Source of the DNA: Gordionus sp. m RMFG-2023 | Lineage: Eukaryota; Nematomorpha; Gordioida; Chordodea; Parachordodidae | Assembly: GCF_954871325.1 (NCBI RefSeq) | Contig: NC_088778.1 | Span: 33,616,730-33,680,729, forward strand | Length of the DNA stretch: 64,000 nucleotides | Direction: 5' to 3' | Shown here: positions 52,156-64,000 of the stretch, piece by piece | How the letters are laid out: the number at the start of each line of letters is the position of its first letter | How positions within the stretch are numbered: position 1 is the first letter of the stretch | Program-made: the position numbers and the translations under genes | Notes under the pieces: generated by a model | What the model saw: only the letters and a program-made list of their open reading frames with translations | Told to the model about the DNA's origin: nothing | The model's database searches: none

Positions 52156-52463
52156 CAATGACATATTATAATACCTAGACTGACGTTGCATTCATTAAAA
52201 GTGCACATCAATGTAAACATCTGGTGACGCCATTTTGATTACCTATATCATTATCAAAAATTTTGAACGTTTATGTCTGACGCAAACTTTATTAAAGAAT
52301 TTGCCTGATCATCGATGATAATAAGGAAGCAAAGTTATCAATTTAAATAGTAGCTCTTAACATGAGAATAATTGCTATACGGGTTACCAAAATGGCGATT
52401 CCAGCTGATTTGAATTCAACGAACGAATGCGTCGTCAGTCTAGGCATTGTTATATGTCCATTG
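52156..52463. mobile_element. MITE-A copy
   Basis: caatgacatattataatacc to ggcattgttatatgtccattg; interior gaatttgcctgatcatcgat and ggttaccaaaatggcgattc. Confidence 0.8.
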
Positions 52464-52661
52464 GTCAGGGTACAGCCCATAAGTACTATTTTATTTCCTA
52501 TATTATCCGAGGGTAGGAAATCACTGTAAATATCAGAAACCCTGCTGAGGACATTTACCAGGCCTGGAATACTTAAAATTTCTGTCATATTAAATAATTT
52601 CGGATTATAATAAGGTCACTACAGTTTATCAAAGGGGAAATTTAAAATATAATGCAATAAA

Positions 52662-53040
52662 ATGAACATTAAACGCTTCCTTAATTATTTTTTTTTTAAA
52701 AAAAAATCGTCTCCGCTTTGGCCCGATTTTATCGCGTCATTTTTTTTTCTAGCTATTCGAGGCGGCGGTTTACACGCCGCCGGGCCTTATATAGGTCTCC
52801 GGGAAAATATTACAAAAATTTTAACCTACTTTTCTGTACATTTAGCAACGAACTTTAGAACTACGACTCCTAATATATATTATTTTTTTTTTCTATGGCT
52901 GAAATTGGCTGAAATTTATAGTGGTAAATACTCTACACATGCTAGCATGCATTTCTGGTTAAATGGGATTTTAAAATTGAGAGATTCCAAATCCCCACGG
53001 ATTCTGAATCCCCATACGACACGATATAGTAAATGGTAGG
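52662..53040. repeat. Dispersed repeat E, second copy
   Basis: aattggctgaaatttatagtgg, catgctagcatgcatttctg and the cccatacgacacg stretch match 32.07-32.33 kb. The 125-codon + frame over it is not credible as a gene. Confidence 0.4.
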
Positions 53041-53049
53041 ATCCTCAAT

Positions 53050-54130
53050 AGTTTTTTTTTTAAAGTATATTTTGAAATAAGATATATTAAATTAATTACA
53101 AGTATAGATAAGAAGATAAAAGATATTATATAATTTGTTATTTTCTAAAAATAATTATTAACTTCCCTTTTTACATTTTTTTTTTGTGCCATTTGGAAAA
53201 TTTAGGTTAATGCATATCAACTTTTGATTTGAAAAATAAAATTGTTAAACGTTTTGTGGGATAGAGAGGTCAAGTGTTTTGGATTAAATAAAAAAAAAAT
53301 TATATACGATAAAGGGGTCAGGGAAGAATTATATTAATTAAAAGGCATTCCAATCTCTCTTTCATTCTTTTCTTTTTATTTCAATTAGTTTTCTTTCTTT
53401 CTTTTCTTTTTCCTTCATTTCATTCTCTCTTACGCGGTGATTAATAGGATTGACGGACCTTCCCGTTTTTTTTTATAATGTAAATTATAGTTTCCTCCAC
53501 ATTAGAGTCTAATTGTTAAAATCTTTATATAACATTTTTAACTGGGATGATAGTGAGTTAATTTATTTTATTTATTTTTTTCCAAATTCATGATCCAAAT
53601 CTTTTGTGGGATTTTTTTTTACTTCTCTCTAATCATTAGTTTTTGTGTTTTTTTTTTTAATTTTTAAAATTTTAAAATAATTCTCATGATTTTTAAATCT
53701 TCTTTACCCATCTGTTATACGTTTCTCATCCCATTTTTCATGCATATTAGGAATTTTTTTTCTTTCTTTTCTCATACACCCCCCCCCCCCCCCCACCAAA
53801 AATTAAAACTCACAATTAAAAAGTTTATAATTATAACAATTCTTTGTATATTTTTTTATATAATACACAAACAATACATAATTTGATTTGTTTTTTTTAG
53901 CATTTTAAAATTATACGGAAAACTAAGTAATCGTGCATTATATTCCATTCCATTACATTCCATGCCAGCACAAGGGACACGTTTATTATATATAAAAAAA
54001 AACATAATGTAAAACAATAAGATTCGTATAATATTCATTTGTTTTTTTTTAAAAAAAAGGATGTAACATGTCTATAAAGCCAGCCCACTAAACTGTTATT
54101 CTTTAATTAACCCCTTTGTTTTTGGGTTTT
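53050..54130. other. AT-rich stretch, no gene
   Basis: T and C homopolymers, including C17 near 53777; nothing coding. Confidence 0.4.
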
Positions 54131-54228
54131 TAAGATGAAAACAATAACTTATAAAAACAAATGGAATTGCTTGGAAGGAATGAAGGGAAGGGAAGTGATG
54201 GAAGGAAGGGAAGAAAGGATGGGAAATG

Positions 54229-54336
54229 AAGGAAGGAAGGAAGGAAGGAAGGAAGGAAGGAAGGAAGGAAGGAAGGAAGGAAGGAAGGAAGGAAGGAAGG
54301 AAGGAAGGAAGGAAGGAAGGAAGGAAGGAAGGAAGG
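54229..54336. repeat. (GGAA)n microsatellite
   Basis: About 27 clean units; preceded by degenerate ggaa-rich sequence from 54170. Confidence 0.97.
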
Positions 54337-55219
54337 TTCGTTTCTACCCTAATTTGATATTAAACTCGGATTGCATTGGATAAGGTTAACGAAATGGTAA
54401 AAAAATAATAATAGGAGATCTCATATTTAAGAATTTCGTTAGAAAAATCTAGAAGTGAAAAAGCTTCCTCGACAATATGTCAATTCTGAAAAAATCTCCT
54501 GTTTTCTTTTTTTTATTTTTCGTAAGATTAATCTAATTATTATCAAATAAAAATTTTCAAACATTTATCATAAAATTCTCATTACTTAAATGACACCGCG
54601 ACGACTCCCGTCAAACGCCTTTTTTTAGCGGAGCGCATTATTTTTTAGCGTATCACGTTCCTTTCTAGCGGAGCGCGTTCTTTTCTTTTTAAAAACTACG
54701 ATCTCAACCCTATATTAGGGCTAAAATTTTGGAAAAAAAAAACTATTATTAAACATCTTTTTAGAGTATTTTTCCCCCTACACTATGTACTATATATTAA
54801 ATATTAGATATGACAATCGTGAATCTAACGGTCAACACGCCACGGCGTTATTTAGCCATTTATTTTTATTTTATTTAAATATTTAAATATCATAATTTAA
54901 AAGATTTGAATAACGAGTTTGATTTTTTTTTTATTTGTTAAATGAACGACGACTTGCGGGAAAAAGTTACTTTAAGAAAATACTCATGGCGCCTGTGAGT
55001 ACTATTGGCTATTTCACATTTCCGCGCCGCTTCACGAAACCCCATTTTTTTTTTAATCTTGGTATTATTTTTTTTTCCGCAGCGGAATCCCCAAAAAAAT
55101 CTTAATTCTGTTTCCGGTATAGCAAAGAAATATGTTTTACCATGCAAATTTTATTCATCCATTTGATTTTTTTTTTATAATAATAATAGTAGATTGATAA
55201 ATTTATGCAGCCTTAAGTA

Positions 55220-55412
55220 GTGTTGTTAATCACCTCATTTTGAACCGATTTTTTAAAAAACGAAACGGCTAACTGAATACTTCATCCAGAAAAATATTAC
55301 TCAAGCCTGAAGATTTAGCTCATAGAAGGAACAAAGGTCTAGACATATATTATCGAAATCTTGAAACTTAGAGCAATATTTTTCTGGCTAAAATATTGAG
55401 TTGCCGTTTTAA
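55220..55412. mobile_element. MITE-B copy 14
   Basis: gtgttgttaatcacctc after TA; interior gctcatagaaggaacaaagg; eroded right end. Confidence 0.65.
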
Positions 55413-55933
55413 GCCTAAGTATTAATTTATATTTTTTTTCCTGAAAGATTATCCCTGTAAAATTATGTGGTGGTTTGTGGTGGTGTCAAACATTAAAATT
55501 AAAATTTTGAGTGACGACATTACCAATCTTCAATGATAATGCTAAATAAAGGGTCATTACCGAGTGAAATGGCATCAGGAAAATGGGATTTTCGCCAATA
55601 TAACTAAAGCTCTGACCAAATGTTAGCTTTTCTAACACTCATATTCTTGGAGGATTAATGAGAGAGGATTATAAAGTGATAGTCTATTTATATCATTTAT
55701 TGGCCTCCATTAAAATGATTGGTTAAAACTAAATAAAAAAAAATCTGTATTAATTTAAGAAGCAAATTTTATTATAAAAATATAACTATGTTTTAAAAAT
55801 TACACGTATAGGAATGAATTTGCCCAAAATATTATCATGATTTAATTACTTTTTTTAAAATATATATTTAATTTTACCATTTGTAATAATTGAAAATATG
55901 ATAAAGAATTTAAAAACCTTTACTACAAATGGA

Positions 55934-56147
55934 AGGCAAATGCCACCCAGACCTTTTCACTCAGTTTATATATTGTGCAGATATACTGCGATCGGTAAAA
56001 AATAACTGGTTAAATACTTTAAGGATTATCGATAAAAATGCATGTTTAATAATGTCAAAGATATGAGCAATGGTGCTACAAATAACGCCAGAAAAGAATA
56101 ATATTAGTGAAAAATGGTACAGCGAACTGATAATTACCAAACTCTAA
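55934..56147 (+). pseudogene. Coding-like frame interrupted by one TGA, unrecognised
   Basis: Frame from ATG reads MEGKCHPDLFTQFIYCADIL and NTLRIIDKNACLIMSKI, then TGA, then continues in the same frame as MVLQITPEKNNISEKWYSEL to TAA. The spacing faintly recalls the first strands of HUS1/PCNA-fold clamps (HFTRISN..LRISPDKLNFIL), but I would not name it. A second frame here (LYYKWKANATQTFSL) is also open up to a GTAAAA donor, so assignment is open. Confidence 0.25.
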
Positions 56148-56227
56148 TATTAATTATGACGATTTTATCTATATAATCTATATAAATGGAAGTGTAAGAC
56201 ATATTGTCTGTAAGTTTTGTTAAAATA

Positions 56228-56379
56228 TACCTAACTTTAGTCAACTATAAAATAGCCATGCTTGTAACCAAAAATATTCCAATCAATCTTCAAGTTGAGA
56301 ATCAGCTTGGAGGCTTGATGCATTTTTTTAGGCTAAAAGCTAGAGACTAAGCCACAATTGAGATGGGCAAAGTTAGGTA
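56228..56379. mobile_element. MITE-D, 152 bp, full length
   Basis: tacctaactttagtcaac at the left, gggcaaagttaggta at the right as inverted repeats; interior aatcaatcttcaagttgag. Confidence 0.65.
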
Positions 56380-56389
56380 ATTTTACAGC

Positions 56390-57480
56390 ACTAGTTTCCA
56401 AGATGGTCAAATATGGATGAAACCTAGAACATGAAGATGTCATTGCTAGTTGAACTAAATTATTATTAATGTATGATTTATCTATCCTACGGAATTTATT
56501 AATTTTTTTATATTAAAATGCCTGTTAACCATATTCCATCAACGCACATGCGAAAGAAGAGTGATAATTAGGATAAATTTAGTCAAAACTAGACCTTGCA
56601 CAAATAAGAGTTAGCAATATATTTTTCATTGGGGGAGATGGGGGTACCTGGGCATAGCGTAAACTATATAGGGCACACCCTAGATAGGGCCCAATCTTCT
56701 TAGGCTCGGAAGGGGGGGGGGGGGGGGTGTTAGAGATCAGATCACTCAACCATTCCCAAATTTCTTCTTCCAAAATGGAACGCCGATTCTAATGAATTTT
56801 AAAAAATTTTATATAATTAAATGAATTTTAATGATATAGTATATAAATATTTTATATATTTTATAAAATTAATTTCTTGTTTTAATTATAATATACTTTG
56901 TTATTTGACAGAAAACACATAAATATTAATTTATTTTTTATTTTTTAAAAAAAATTTTTTTTAGTAAGAATGAGAGGAGAATTGAGGGAGATTGGTCAAA
57001 GGTTAGCACATGAACCCTTTGATACACGAGGTATATATATTCGTATTTTATTTTTTCCAAAAAAAAATGACAATGTTTTAAAATAGGAGAATTCATAAAT
57101 GATGAAGAGAAAATAGATATTTTTTTTTGCTTAAAAATTATAAATTTAATTTTTTTTTCTTTCTTCTTCTTAAGGCTGTGTCCCAAACCCATTTTTTTTA
57201 TATCAAATCGAAAAATTGCAAAAGTTTTAAAACTTTCTCAAATTTATAAAATTTTCTGGAAATCATGTTTTTGGACACTTGTATTTAAGATAGCTAATTT
57301 ATTAATTTTCGTTAAAGTTTTCGAAAGATTGTCGATTTCAATGTTTTGATGTTTTGGGACGCCAGTATAAAGTTAAATTTACGCTAAAACCATATAAATT
57401 TTTTTTCTTCTGTTCTCTAAAAAGATATTATGAAAAACGGTATAAATACGATATCATCGCGTAGAAATTTAACCGAGTCC
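56390..57480. other. AT-rich stretch, no gene
   Basis: Includes a G18 run at about 56711-56728 and poly-T. Nothing supported. Confidence 0.35.
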
Positions 57481-57489
57481 TACGAGGGA

Positions 57490-58080
57490 AGAATCTTTGT
57501 AATTTCACGAAATGTAAACGAACCTTAACATCGACTCCTTAAATAAGAGTGAACCGAATATGGTCGTAATTAACCTTAAATAGGAATCAAACCTCATTAC
57601 ATTTCCTAATATACCTGAAAATGTAACCTGAATTATACATAAGGTTATGGGTATACTCTTGAATATATGCCGGTGAGTATACCACCAACGAAAAAGCAAA
57701 CCCTATCTCTGAGCCGGCGGCCTTTGCCCGAACATGGTTTTGGCTTAAATTCACCCAGATATATATATATATGTGTGTGGCTACTTCACGGGCCCCTAAG
57801 CTTTCGGTTCGATTTTACCGAAAATAGTTACGAGTAATTGGTTAAATTAACGACCGGTAGCCCATCTCAAACACGCGAACCTTAATCCCCATCAAATAAG
57901 CCCCTAGAGCGTAGTTTTGGTAAAATGTTTACAAACCCGGCGATCTCGGATAGACTTGCCCTCGTATTAACTACGAGACATAGGCGAAGTTCGAACCCGC
58001 CCCTAAGACCGTGCCCGAAAAAAAGATTTTGGGGCAGGACAAACCGCCCAAAAAAGTTTTTACTGGCCAATCGGCGAAAT
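57490..58080. other. GC-richer island, unexplained
   Basis: Contains gagccggcggcctttgcccg and tcgaacccgcccctaagacc, far richer in GC than its surroundings. Open frames on both strands (57882-58070 minus, 57925-58128 plus) show no known family. A MITE-C copy is inserted at its right edge. Confidence 0.3.
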
Positions 58081-58116
58081 TTTGAAAATATATTTTTATT
58101 TTTTTTTGATAATTAT

Positions 58117-58281
58117 CAGAGTTGTTAAAGTATCTAGATACAAGTATCTAGATACAAGTATCTAGATATAAAAATGTGGTATCTGTGATAGATTTTTGAT
58201 TAAAATATCGGTATCTAGATATTATTTTAGACGATGTATCTGTATCTAGATCCATTTAAAAAGTATCTTTTAGCAACTCTG
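58117..58281. mobile_element. MITE-C copy 2 (hAT type), 165 bp
   Basis: cagagttgttaaagtatc to cttttagcaactctg; perfect 8-bp duplication ATAATTAT (58109-58116 and 58282-58289). Confidence 0.92.
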
Positions 58282-59354
58282 ATAATTATACACAAGTTTG
58301 AGTCGTTTTTTCCTTCGTAAAAATTAAATTGCCGTAAAATACTATTGAGCTGTAAAAAAAAAATAATTTTCAAGAATCCTTTCAGTCATCATATATCCAC
58401 AAGAAGAAAGAATAAATTTTGCCGTTAAAACCCTTCTTTACGCTAACTTGGGTGGCTAACACCCGTCGACTAGCGATAAATATACAAAAAATATCTAGAA
58501 AAAAATGGAGACCGATATATACTTAATTAATCGAAAAAATGTGTTTTAAAATAATAAGAATCTTTAAAAAAGAGGCAAAAAATTTTATAATGGCTCGGTT
58601 TCGGTCCAGGGTCGGGTGAAAACATTTTAACTCTTTCCGGTAGGGTAAAAAAAAATTGTTGTCTAATTTCGGTTTAAATCAGTTTATTAGGGTCGGGTTT
58701 GCTTCCCTGATTGCTTCCTTTTCCATCGCAAATTTTATCAATAATTTTCAAGTTACTTTTACACCTTTTTTTTTTTGTCTATTTTTTTTAAATTGGCAAA
58801 TTTTTTTAAGATAAAGTTTATTCGATATAACTCTTGAAATTAAAACTATAGCCATTTTAACGTTCTTCATATCTCACCCGAAGGCACGCCAATCATGTCA
58901 CACAGTTAACTATCTAAATATCTAAGTAAGAAATATCGCTGTATAGCGAATGCTTAGAACTTAATTAATCAATGACAGGTGTAAGTACATGATATGATCT
59001 TATTAATTATTTATACATACCCTTATATCCTTCACTAAGAAATACCAAATGGCATCCATCACTATTCCCCTATTCTTTTCTCCTATCGACCACTTAATAG
59101 TTATAAGGGTAATACCTACATGTATAATATCTTATATATTAGTTAAGTTATATATGGTGCGTGTCTAGACCCTCGAATTTCAACTCCTTTTGGTTGATAA
59201 ATTTCCATTTAGACATTTCAGGAAGAAAAGTGTATATTTTACTATACATATACTACAAAACTTTTCAATAAGCGATGAAGTTCCAATTTTTATTTTTTTT
59301 TTTAAAGATGTTTGAGTAGTAATGTTTATTGATAAATATTTTAACATTAAGCTC

Positions 59355-59487
59355 TGTATCTATCCAAAAATATTCACATCAATCTTCGAGTTAAGATTCA
59401 ACTTAAAGCTAACTTCAATTTTTTTTTAAGCTACAGGCTTGACTTAACCACAATAGAGATGATGATCAAAGTTAGGTATAATTTAAT
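59355..59487. mobile_element. MITE-D copy, left end lost
   Basis: aatcttcgagttaagattca, tttaagctacaggcttgac and ends gatcaaagttaggtata. Confidence 0.5.
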
Positions 59488-59619
59488 ACGCGATTACGAG
59501 ATCTGTCATATATCGTTAACCAAATAGTTGCGTAGTTGCTGCTATCGATTACTATTTCAATCCTGGGAATTTAAAAATGAACCAAATAAATTACTACCGG
59601 TTATTACAATACTGGTTAG

Positions 59620-59766
59620 CAGAGTTGTTAAAAGATACTTTTTAAATGGATCTAAATACAGATACATCGTCTAAAATAATATCTAGATATCGATATTTTA
59701 ATCAAAAATGTATCTAGATACAGATACAGACACCACAACTTGTATCGAGATCCTTTAACAACTCTG
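59620..59766. mobile_element. MITE-C copy 3 (reverse), 147 bp
   Basis: cagagttgttaaaagatac to tcctttaacaactctg; perfect 8-bp duplication CTGGTTAG (59612-59619 and 59767-59774). Confidence 0.92.
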
Positions 59767-59779
59767 CTGGTTAGTTATA

Positions 59780-60858
59780 TGATTGCGTAAAAAAAAAAAG
59801 GATAACTTTGAAAATAAACTATATCTCTTCACTTCTACACACTTACACCTAGGATAGTAGTAGATCGATAAAAAAAAAATTTATTTTAAACACCTTACAT
59901 CATTTATATCATAAATATTAAAAAGTGTTTTTTGAAAAATTTTATTACTGTTTGAAAATGGATATTTTATAAATAATATATAAGAAAATTATTCCCTCTT
60001 TTATAAAATATTATACTTATTATAATATATAATTTTTTTTTAAAGAACTTTTCTATAAAAATTTCTCTAAATAAATAATTTCTTTTAAAAAAAAATTATC
60101 ATAATTATCGTATAAAAACCTAATTTTAAGAAACTAAAAATTACAATAATTATTAAATATCCTTTAAAGGGTATATTATTTTTATTTTACTACTTTATAA
60201 AATCATCATCATTAAATGTTGGGAGAGTTTGATATCCCACTAGGAAAAAAAAATAAGAAGATTTAAAACATAAATTATTCAAAACTACTTTTGATTTAAT
60301 ATATTTAATTTAAAAAAAAGGCTAATAAAAAAAATATAAAAGTAAATTAAATAAAAATATTAAAAATAAAAATTTATGTAATTTTTTTAAAGTGGATTTA
60401 AAAAATTTTTTATGATAGTTGGCAAAAACAATTATAATAAAATTTATTTTTGAAGAATGTTTTTGAACTCCAACAAAACAAATATTTTCAAAGAACTCCA
60501 ACAAAACAAATAGTTTCAAAAATAAAACAGATTGAAAAAAACACGGAAAAAAACATCATTAAAAAAATAAAGTTTTTTTTTAGCGTAGATATATATATAT
60601 AAACTTTGTATTTTCTCTAAGTAATTACATAAGGTAAAAACCGTCTGTTTACCCCCCCCCCTTTACTCCACCAGTAAAATGGGTTTACATAAATTAATAT
60701 TACAAAATTAAAAATAACAAAAAAATCGGAGGATAACATCCAATCAAAAGTATTTGTATATCACCTTTTTCGGGTCAGGTCGATTAATTTGAATTTGAAT
60801 ATTTCAAAAATCATTTTGCAAAATAAGGATCTTCAATGGGGGGCAATAATAATAGGAT
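59780..60858. other. AT-rich stretch, no gene
   Basis: Homopolymers and a direct repeat of aaagaactccaacaaaacaaat at 60450-60520. Confidence 0.4.
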
Positions 60859-60859
60859 C

Positions 60860-61072
60860 CAATGCCATATGATAATACCTAGACTGACTATGCATCCATT
60901 AAAAGTGTACATCAATGAAAAGAAAAACAGCTGGGAACGCCATTTTGATTACCTATTATCGCAATTTATTCCCTACGTTTGACGCAAACTTTATCAAAGA
61001 ATTTGCCTTGATCATCGATGGCAATAAGGAAGCTATGGGGTTACCAAAATGGCGGGTCCAGCTGATTTAGGA
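60860..61072. mobile_element. MITE-A copy, shortened
   Basis: caatgccatatgataatacc at the left; interior ggaacgccattttgattacc, tttgccttgatcatcgat; stops after aatggcgggtccagctga. Confidence 0.75.
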
Positions 61073-61079
61073 TCTTTAC

Positions 61080-62083
61080 CAGTTTTAATAAAATGTGTGT
61101 AGATTTTCGTGTTTAAGCTTTAGTCCTACTTTTTTAAAAAAATAATTTAATTTTGTGGGTCCCCTTTAGCCACGCTTTAAAGTGGGCCGGTATGATTCTG
61201 GAAAAAAAAAATGGAGAAGATTATTCCCCCAAATTATCAGCCTCTTTAGAAGCCTAGACTTGGACTCAGATTTCAAAAGATTATCTCCCTTTCTATCCTC
61301 CATCCATCCAAAGCTGATTTAGACTCGGATTCCTGATAGATTAATCTCCCTTTCCATCCATCCAACTATCCAACCACCTAATTATTTAGCACTGGAAATG
61401 ATTCCATTGGAAACGATATTAGAAAAAATAAATTTTCCAAGTATATATATATAAAAAAAATTTTTTATTGATTTTAATTTTTAAACACATCATAAAAACA
61501 ATAGTATATATAATATAAATTAAGAATAAAGAAAGAAATTTTTTTAAAATAAAGGGTGAAAGCTGGCTAAATTTATTTATTTTTATTTTAATTAAAAAAT
61601 ATGGACTTTATTAAATAAAATTAATTATAATATTTATTATATATTAAATTAAATATTTATTTATATATTTATATAAAAGAATTTGAGATGAGATCTATAA
61701 TTATATAAAAATATTAAATACCCTATGGATTTAACCAGAAGAAGATATATTATAAAAATATTTTATTTATTAGATAGAAAGTAATAATATAAATTTAAAA
61801 TAGATATGTAAAAAATTAATTTTTTATTAAAGTAATTATTTTATTTTTATTTCCTAATCTTTTAGTTTTTTTTTTTTAATATTTAAAAATGGGGAAAAAA
61901 ATATCTATATTTTAATAATTAAGCCTTTGATATATAGTTTTATAATATAATATACGTGTAATATCTTAATATTTTATTCAACGAACAATAATCGCTTAAA
62001 ACCATAAGGAAGAATATTATATTTTTTTAAACCATTCATTTTTACACTGCGACTTCTCCGCATAAACTACATATCAATTATTA
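61080..62083. other. Intergenic stretch, no gene
   Basis: Mostly A/T with a small degenerate tandem of ctccctttc.atccatcca at 61285-61375. Confidence 0.4.
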
Positions 62084-62091
62084 CTAATATT

Positions 62092-62236
62092 CAGAGTTGT
62101 TAATCCTGTATATAAAAATGTGGTATCTGTATCTGTATCTAGATAGATTTTTGATTAAAATATCTGTATCTAGATATTATTTTAGACAGTGTATCTGTAT
62201 CTAGATCCATTTAAAAAGTATCTTTTAACAACTCTG
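62092..62236. mobile_element. MITE-C copy 4 (hAT type), 145 bp
   Basis: cagagttgttaatcctg to cttttaacaactctg; perfect 8-bp duplication CTAATATT (62084-62091 and 62237-62244). Confidence 0.92.
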
Positions 62237-62251
62237 CTAATATTTCTAACG

Positions 62252-62423
62252 CACCAAAATTAACGGCTAACTCGCTAAATTAGCCGGAAAAAATATCGCC
62301 TAAGCCTCGAGCTTACGATAACATATGTCTAGATCTTCGTTCCATCTACGAGTAAAATCTTCAGGCTTGAGTAGAAAGAAAGAAAGAAATGGGTGAAATA
62401 TTGAGTATGCCATTTAACAACAC
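62252..62423. mobile_element. MITE-B copy 15, with (GAAA)n inside
   Basis: aattaacggctaactcgc at the left (end lost), catttaacaacac then TA at the right; a short gaaagaaagaaag run has grown inside. Confidence 0.65.
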
Positions 62424-62680
62424 TATTACCCAGTAGTACTTAACAAATTTTAATGTAACTAACACTTTCTGATATAAGCTAACTGCGCGATAATATAATG
62501 GATCATTTAAACATTCATTCACTCCTCTTATTTCCGGATTCGATTCGAAAATTTAAAACGTATTTTATATATAAAAAAAAGAAGAATACAGCTGATAATC
62601 TATTTATTTTATTTTTTTGATAAATTTTAATCTGTTTTCCTTACAGTGAGAAAATGTAAGAGTAAGATATACTTGTTAAA

Positions 62681-62794
62681 ATGGCGGCAATAATATTTTA
62701 CAGTAAGCAGAATGGAAATTTACTTGGAACTTTTAAAATATTTAAGTTCCCGTTTTGCTTTGATCAATCTCAAATCCTAAGAAAAACATGCTAA
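62681..62794 (+). CDS. Short coding-like frame, unrecognised
   Basis: Kozak-like aaaATGGCGGC opens 37 codons (MAAIIFYSKQNGNLLGTF then KIFKFPFCFDQSQILRK) to TAA. It may be a first exon belonging with the frame at 62950-63183. No family recognised. Confidence 0.27.
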   Translation: MAAIIFYSKQNGNLLGTFKIFKFPFCFDQSQILRKTC

Positions 62795-62949
62795 TTTCTC
62801 TCTTTTTTGGTTCCTAAACTTTGTGTTTTCGTGCTATTAAGAGAAAACTCGTACTAATGGTTCAATTCGTAGGTTTCTGAAGCAAAAATGAACTTAAATA
62901 TTTTTTGGAATTCTGCTTGGCTCTTCCATTTTTTTTTTACTAAAAACAT

Positions 62950-63183
62950 ATGTATAAAATAAATATTACTCTTTACAATATCACTGCAAGGAAAAAGACA
63001 TTAAAAATTATCAAAAATATAGATTTTTCTTTTTATAAAATATACGTTTTTAATTTTTCAAATTTAATTCCGGAAATAAGAGGAATGAATGAATGTTTAA
63101 ATGATTCGTTATATTATCACACAGAACTTCCAAATTCTAACATCGATATCGTTCGATACAAAGAAAGTGTCATATCACTATAA
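62950..63183 (+). CDS. Coding-like frame, unrecognised, possible last exon
   Basis: A 77-codon frame whose second half (NLIPEIRGMNECLNDSLY then NIDIVRYKESVISL) is better balanced than the Lys/Ile/Asn-rich first half, so the true exon may start inside, for example after the ctgcaag near 62990. Ends TAA. Confidence 0.3.
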   Translation: MYKINITLYNITARKKTLKIIKNIDFSFYKIYVFNFSNLIPEIRGMNECLNDSLYYHTELPNSNIDIVRYKESVISL

Positions 63184-63282
63184 CTATAAACAACTCTGAA
63201 TGTCATATGATTTCTTAACTTTTCTAATTGATAAAAAGGTATATAATAATTTTTGCAAATTTATTACTTTTCCCAGTGCGGT

Positions 63283-63377
63283 TCAAAAAAACCCGGCTAA
63301 TTTAGACCCAGACCGGGTTTTTTAGGGATCATATTATTTTTACAGCCTAGTTTAAATATAGGCCCCTTGCTGGTCTC
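63283..63377. repeat. GGCCCG-type fragment
   Basis: cccggctaatttagacccag then accgggttttttaggg; ends ggccccttgctggtctctg like the hAT-like right ends. Confidence 0.4.
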
Positions 63378-63444
63378 TGATACAGATTAGATCTTTCAGA
63401 ATTTATTCGATATTCGCTTCGTATTCGCCTTGAAACGAAGACGA

Positions 63445-63640
63445 GTGTTATTAAACGGCGGCTCGATTCGAACCGATTTTTTTTAAAAACGGCCCAACTC
63501 AATATTTTAGTCAGGAAAAATAGTACCGCCTCGAGGTTCGCCAATAGAAGTTCGACCCTTTGTGCTGCCATATATACAGGTAAAATCTTCAGGCTAGAGT
63601 AATATTTTTTCTGGATAAAAATATTGAGTCTTCAGCACTC
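63445..63640. mobile_element. MITE-B copy 16
   Basis: gtgttattaaacggcggctc at the left; interior aactcaatattttagtcagg and gtaaaatcttcaggctagag; right end eroded. Confidence 0.65.
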
Positions 63641-63901
63641 TATTTAAGAAAATCTGCTCTTGCCAGTCCCAGAAAACGCGGACAGGGCTTCGAAGAGAAT
63701 TACAGAGATCTATTATAGAGTATATATTTTTGTTAGATTCAATTTTCTTTCCTGAACCATTTAATATATTCAATATTTATAATTATCCTATTGTCTTATG
63801 AGAGGTTTTAGCAAATTTATGGGCAATTTTTCATAAACCCGGGTTAACTCTAATCCTATATGTTTCTTAGAAACACGATTTTGCCTGAATTTTATTCCAA
63901 T

Positions 63902-64000
63902 CAATGACATATGGTACTTACCTAGAACCGGCCATTTATTTACTAAAATGCATTTTCGAAGCGTCGTTTTGTTTATTTTGATTTCCCTTATTAGGAGATG
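63902..64000. mobile_element. MITE-A end, cut by the window
   Basis: caatgacatatggtacttacc then gaagcgtcgttttg, matching the MITE-A outer region; the rest would lie beyond the window. Confidence 0.5.

Noticed and set aside
52662-53039. 125-codon + frame
   Set aside because: It covers dispersed repeat E, shared with 32.1-32.3 kb.
57975-58010. tRNA-like ttcgaaccc motif
   Set aside because: The flanking bases do not form a T stem and no A box is placed upstream.

Overview
The window is AT-rich, intron-rich and crowded with transposon-derived repeats and simple repeats. It reads as a metazoan (invertebrate) nuclear genome: it carries a multi-exon receptor tyrosine kinase of the ROR family, which is known from animals, and a NUDT9-type ADP-ribose pyrophosphatase. 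Exons use GT-AG borders and the standard code. I cannot name the lineage. No bacterial features, CRISPR array, LTR element or other virus-derived element was recognised.

Left end (1-6.7 kb, + strand). An unrecognised last exon is cut by the window edge (7-174, AATAAA at 205). A 0.78 kb foldback element (about 223-1000) follows. A four-exon NUDT9 homologue spans about 1819-6226, with MITEs in its introns. It keeps the Nudix catalytic residues but has one extra residue inside the Nudix box.

7.4-20.4 kb (- strand). A ROR-like receptor is laid out over at least 12 exons whose splice phases agree at ten of eleven inferred junctions. The order is an Ig domain with a long charged insert and an RSRR site, a ten-cysteine Frizzled-type CRD, a transmembrane segment, a juxtamembrane segment, a kinase-like domain and a Pro/Asn/Ser-rich tail. 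Three points stand out. No kringle lies between CRD and membrane. The DFG aspartate is Asn (NVG). The alpha-C glutamate position is Asp. The ATP-binding loop, HRD motif and VIVK lysine are kept, so this looks like a derived, probably catalytically weak or dead, Wnt-type co-receptor. The signal-peptide exon was not found and should lie at higher coordinates. An exon-like island on the + strand sits in one ROR intron at 17.5 kb.

20.4-64 kb. No confidently identified gene. This part is dominated by short non-autonomous DNA transposons in at least six families. They include a hAT-type family with four copies, each bounded by a perfect 8-bp target duplication; a family of about 17 copies with ends GTGTTGTTAAACGG and TA flanks; a family of about 350 bp with ends CAATGACATA; and a family with GGCCCGG-rich ends. 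There is also a 27-unit minisatellite with two unit types (31.1-32.1 kb), a 0.6 kb CTTTC-type minisatellite (37.2-37.8 kb), and long purine/pyrimidine microsatellites. Scattered through it are short coding-like stretches I cannot name (26.9, 36.8, 48.5, 49.5-50.1, 56.0 and 62.7-63.2 kb), some changing frame over short distances, and one 50-nt perfect-stem hairpin (23.34 kb).

The two recognised genes run tail to tail (NUDT9 stop at 6226, ROR stop at 7387), with about 1.1 kb of AT-rich sequence and one MITE between them. They show no functional link beyond being neighbours.
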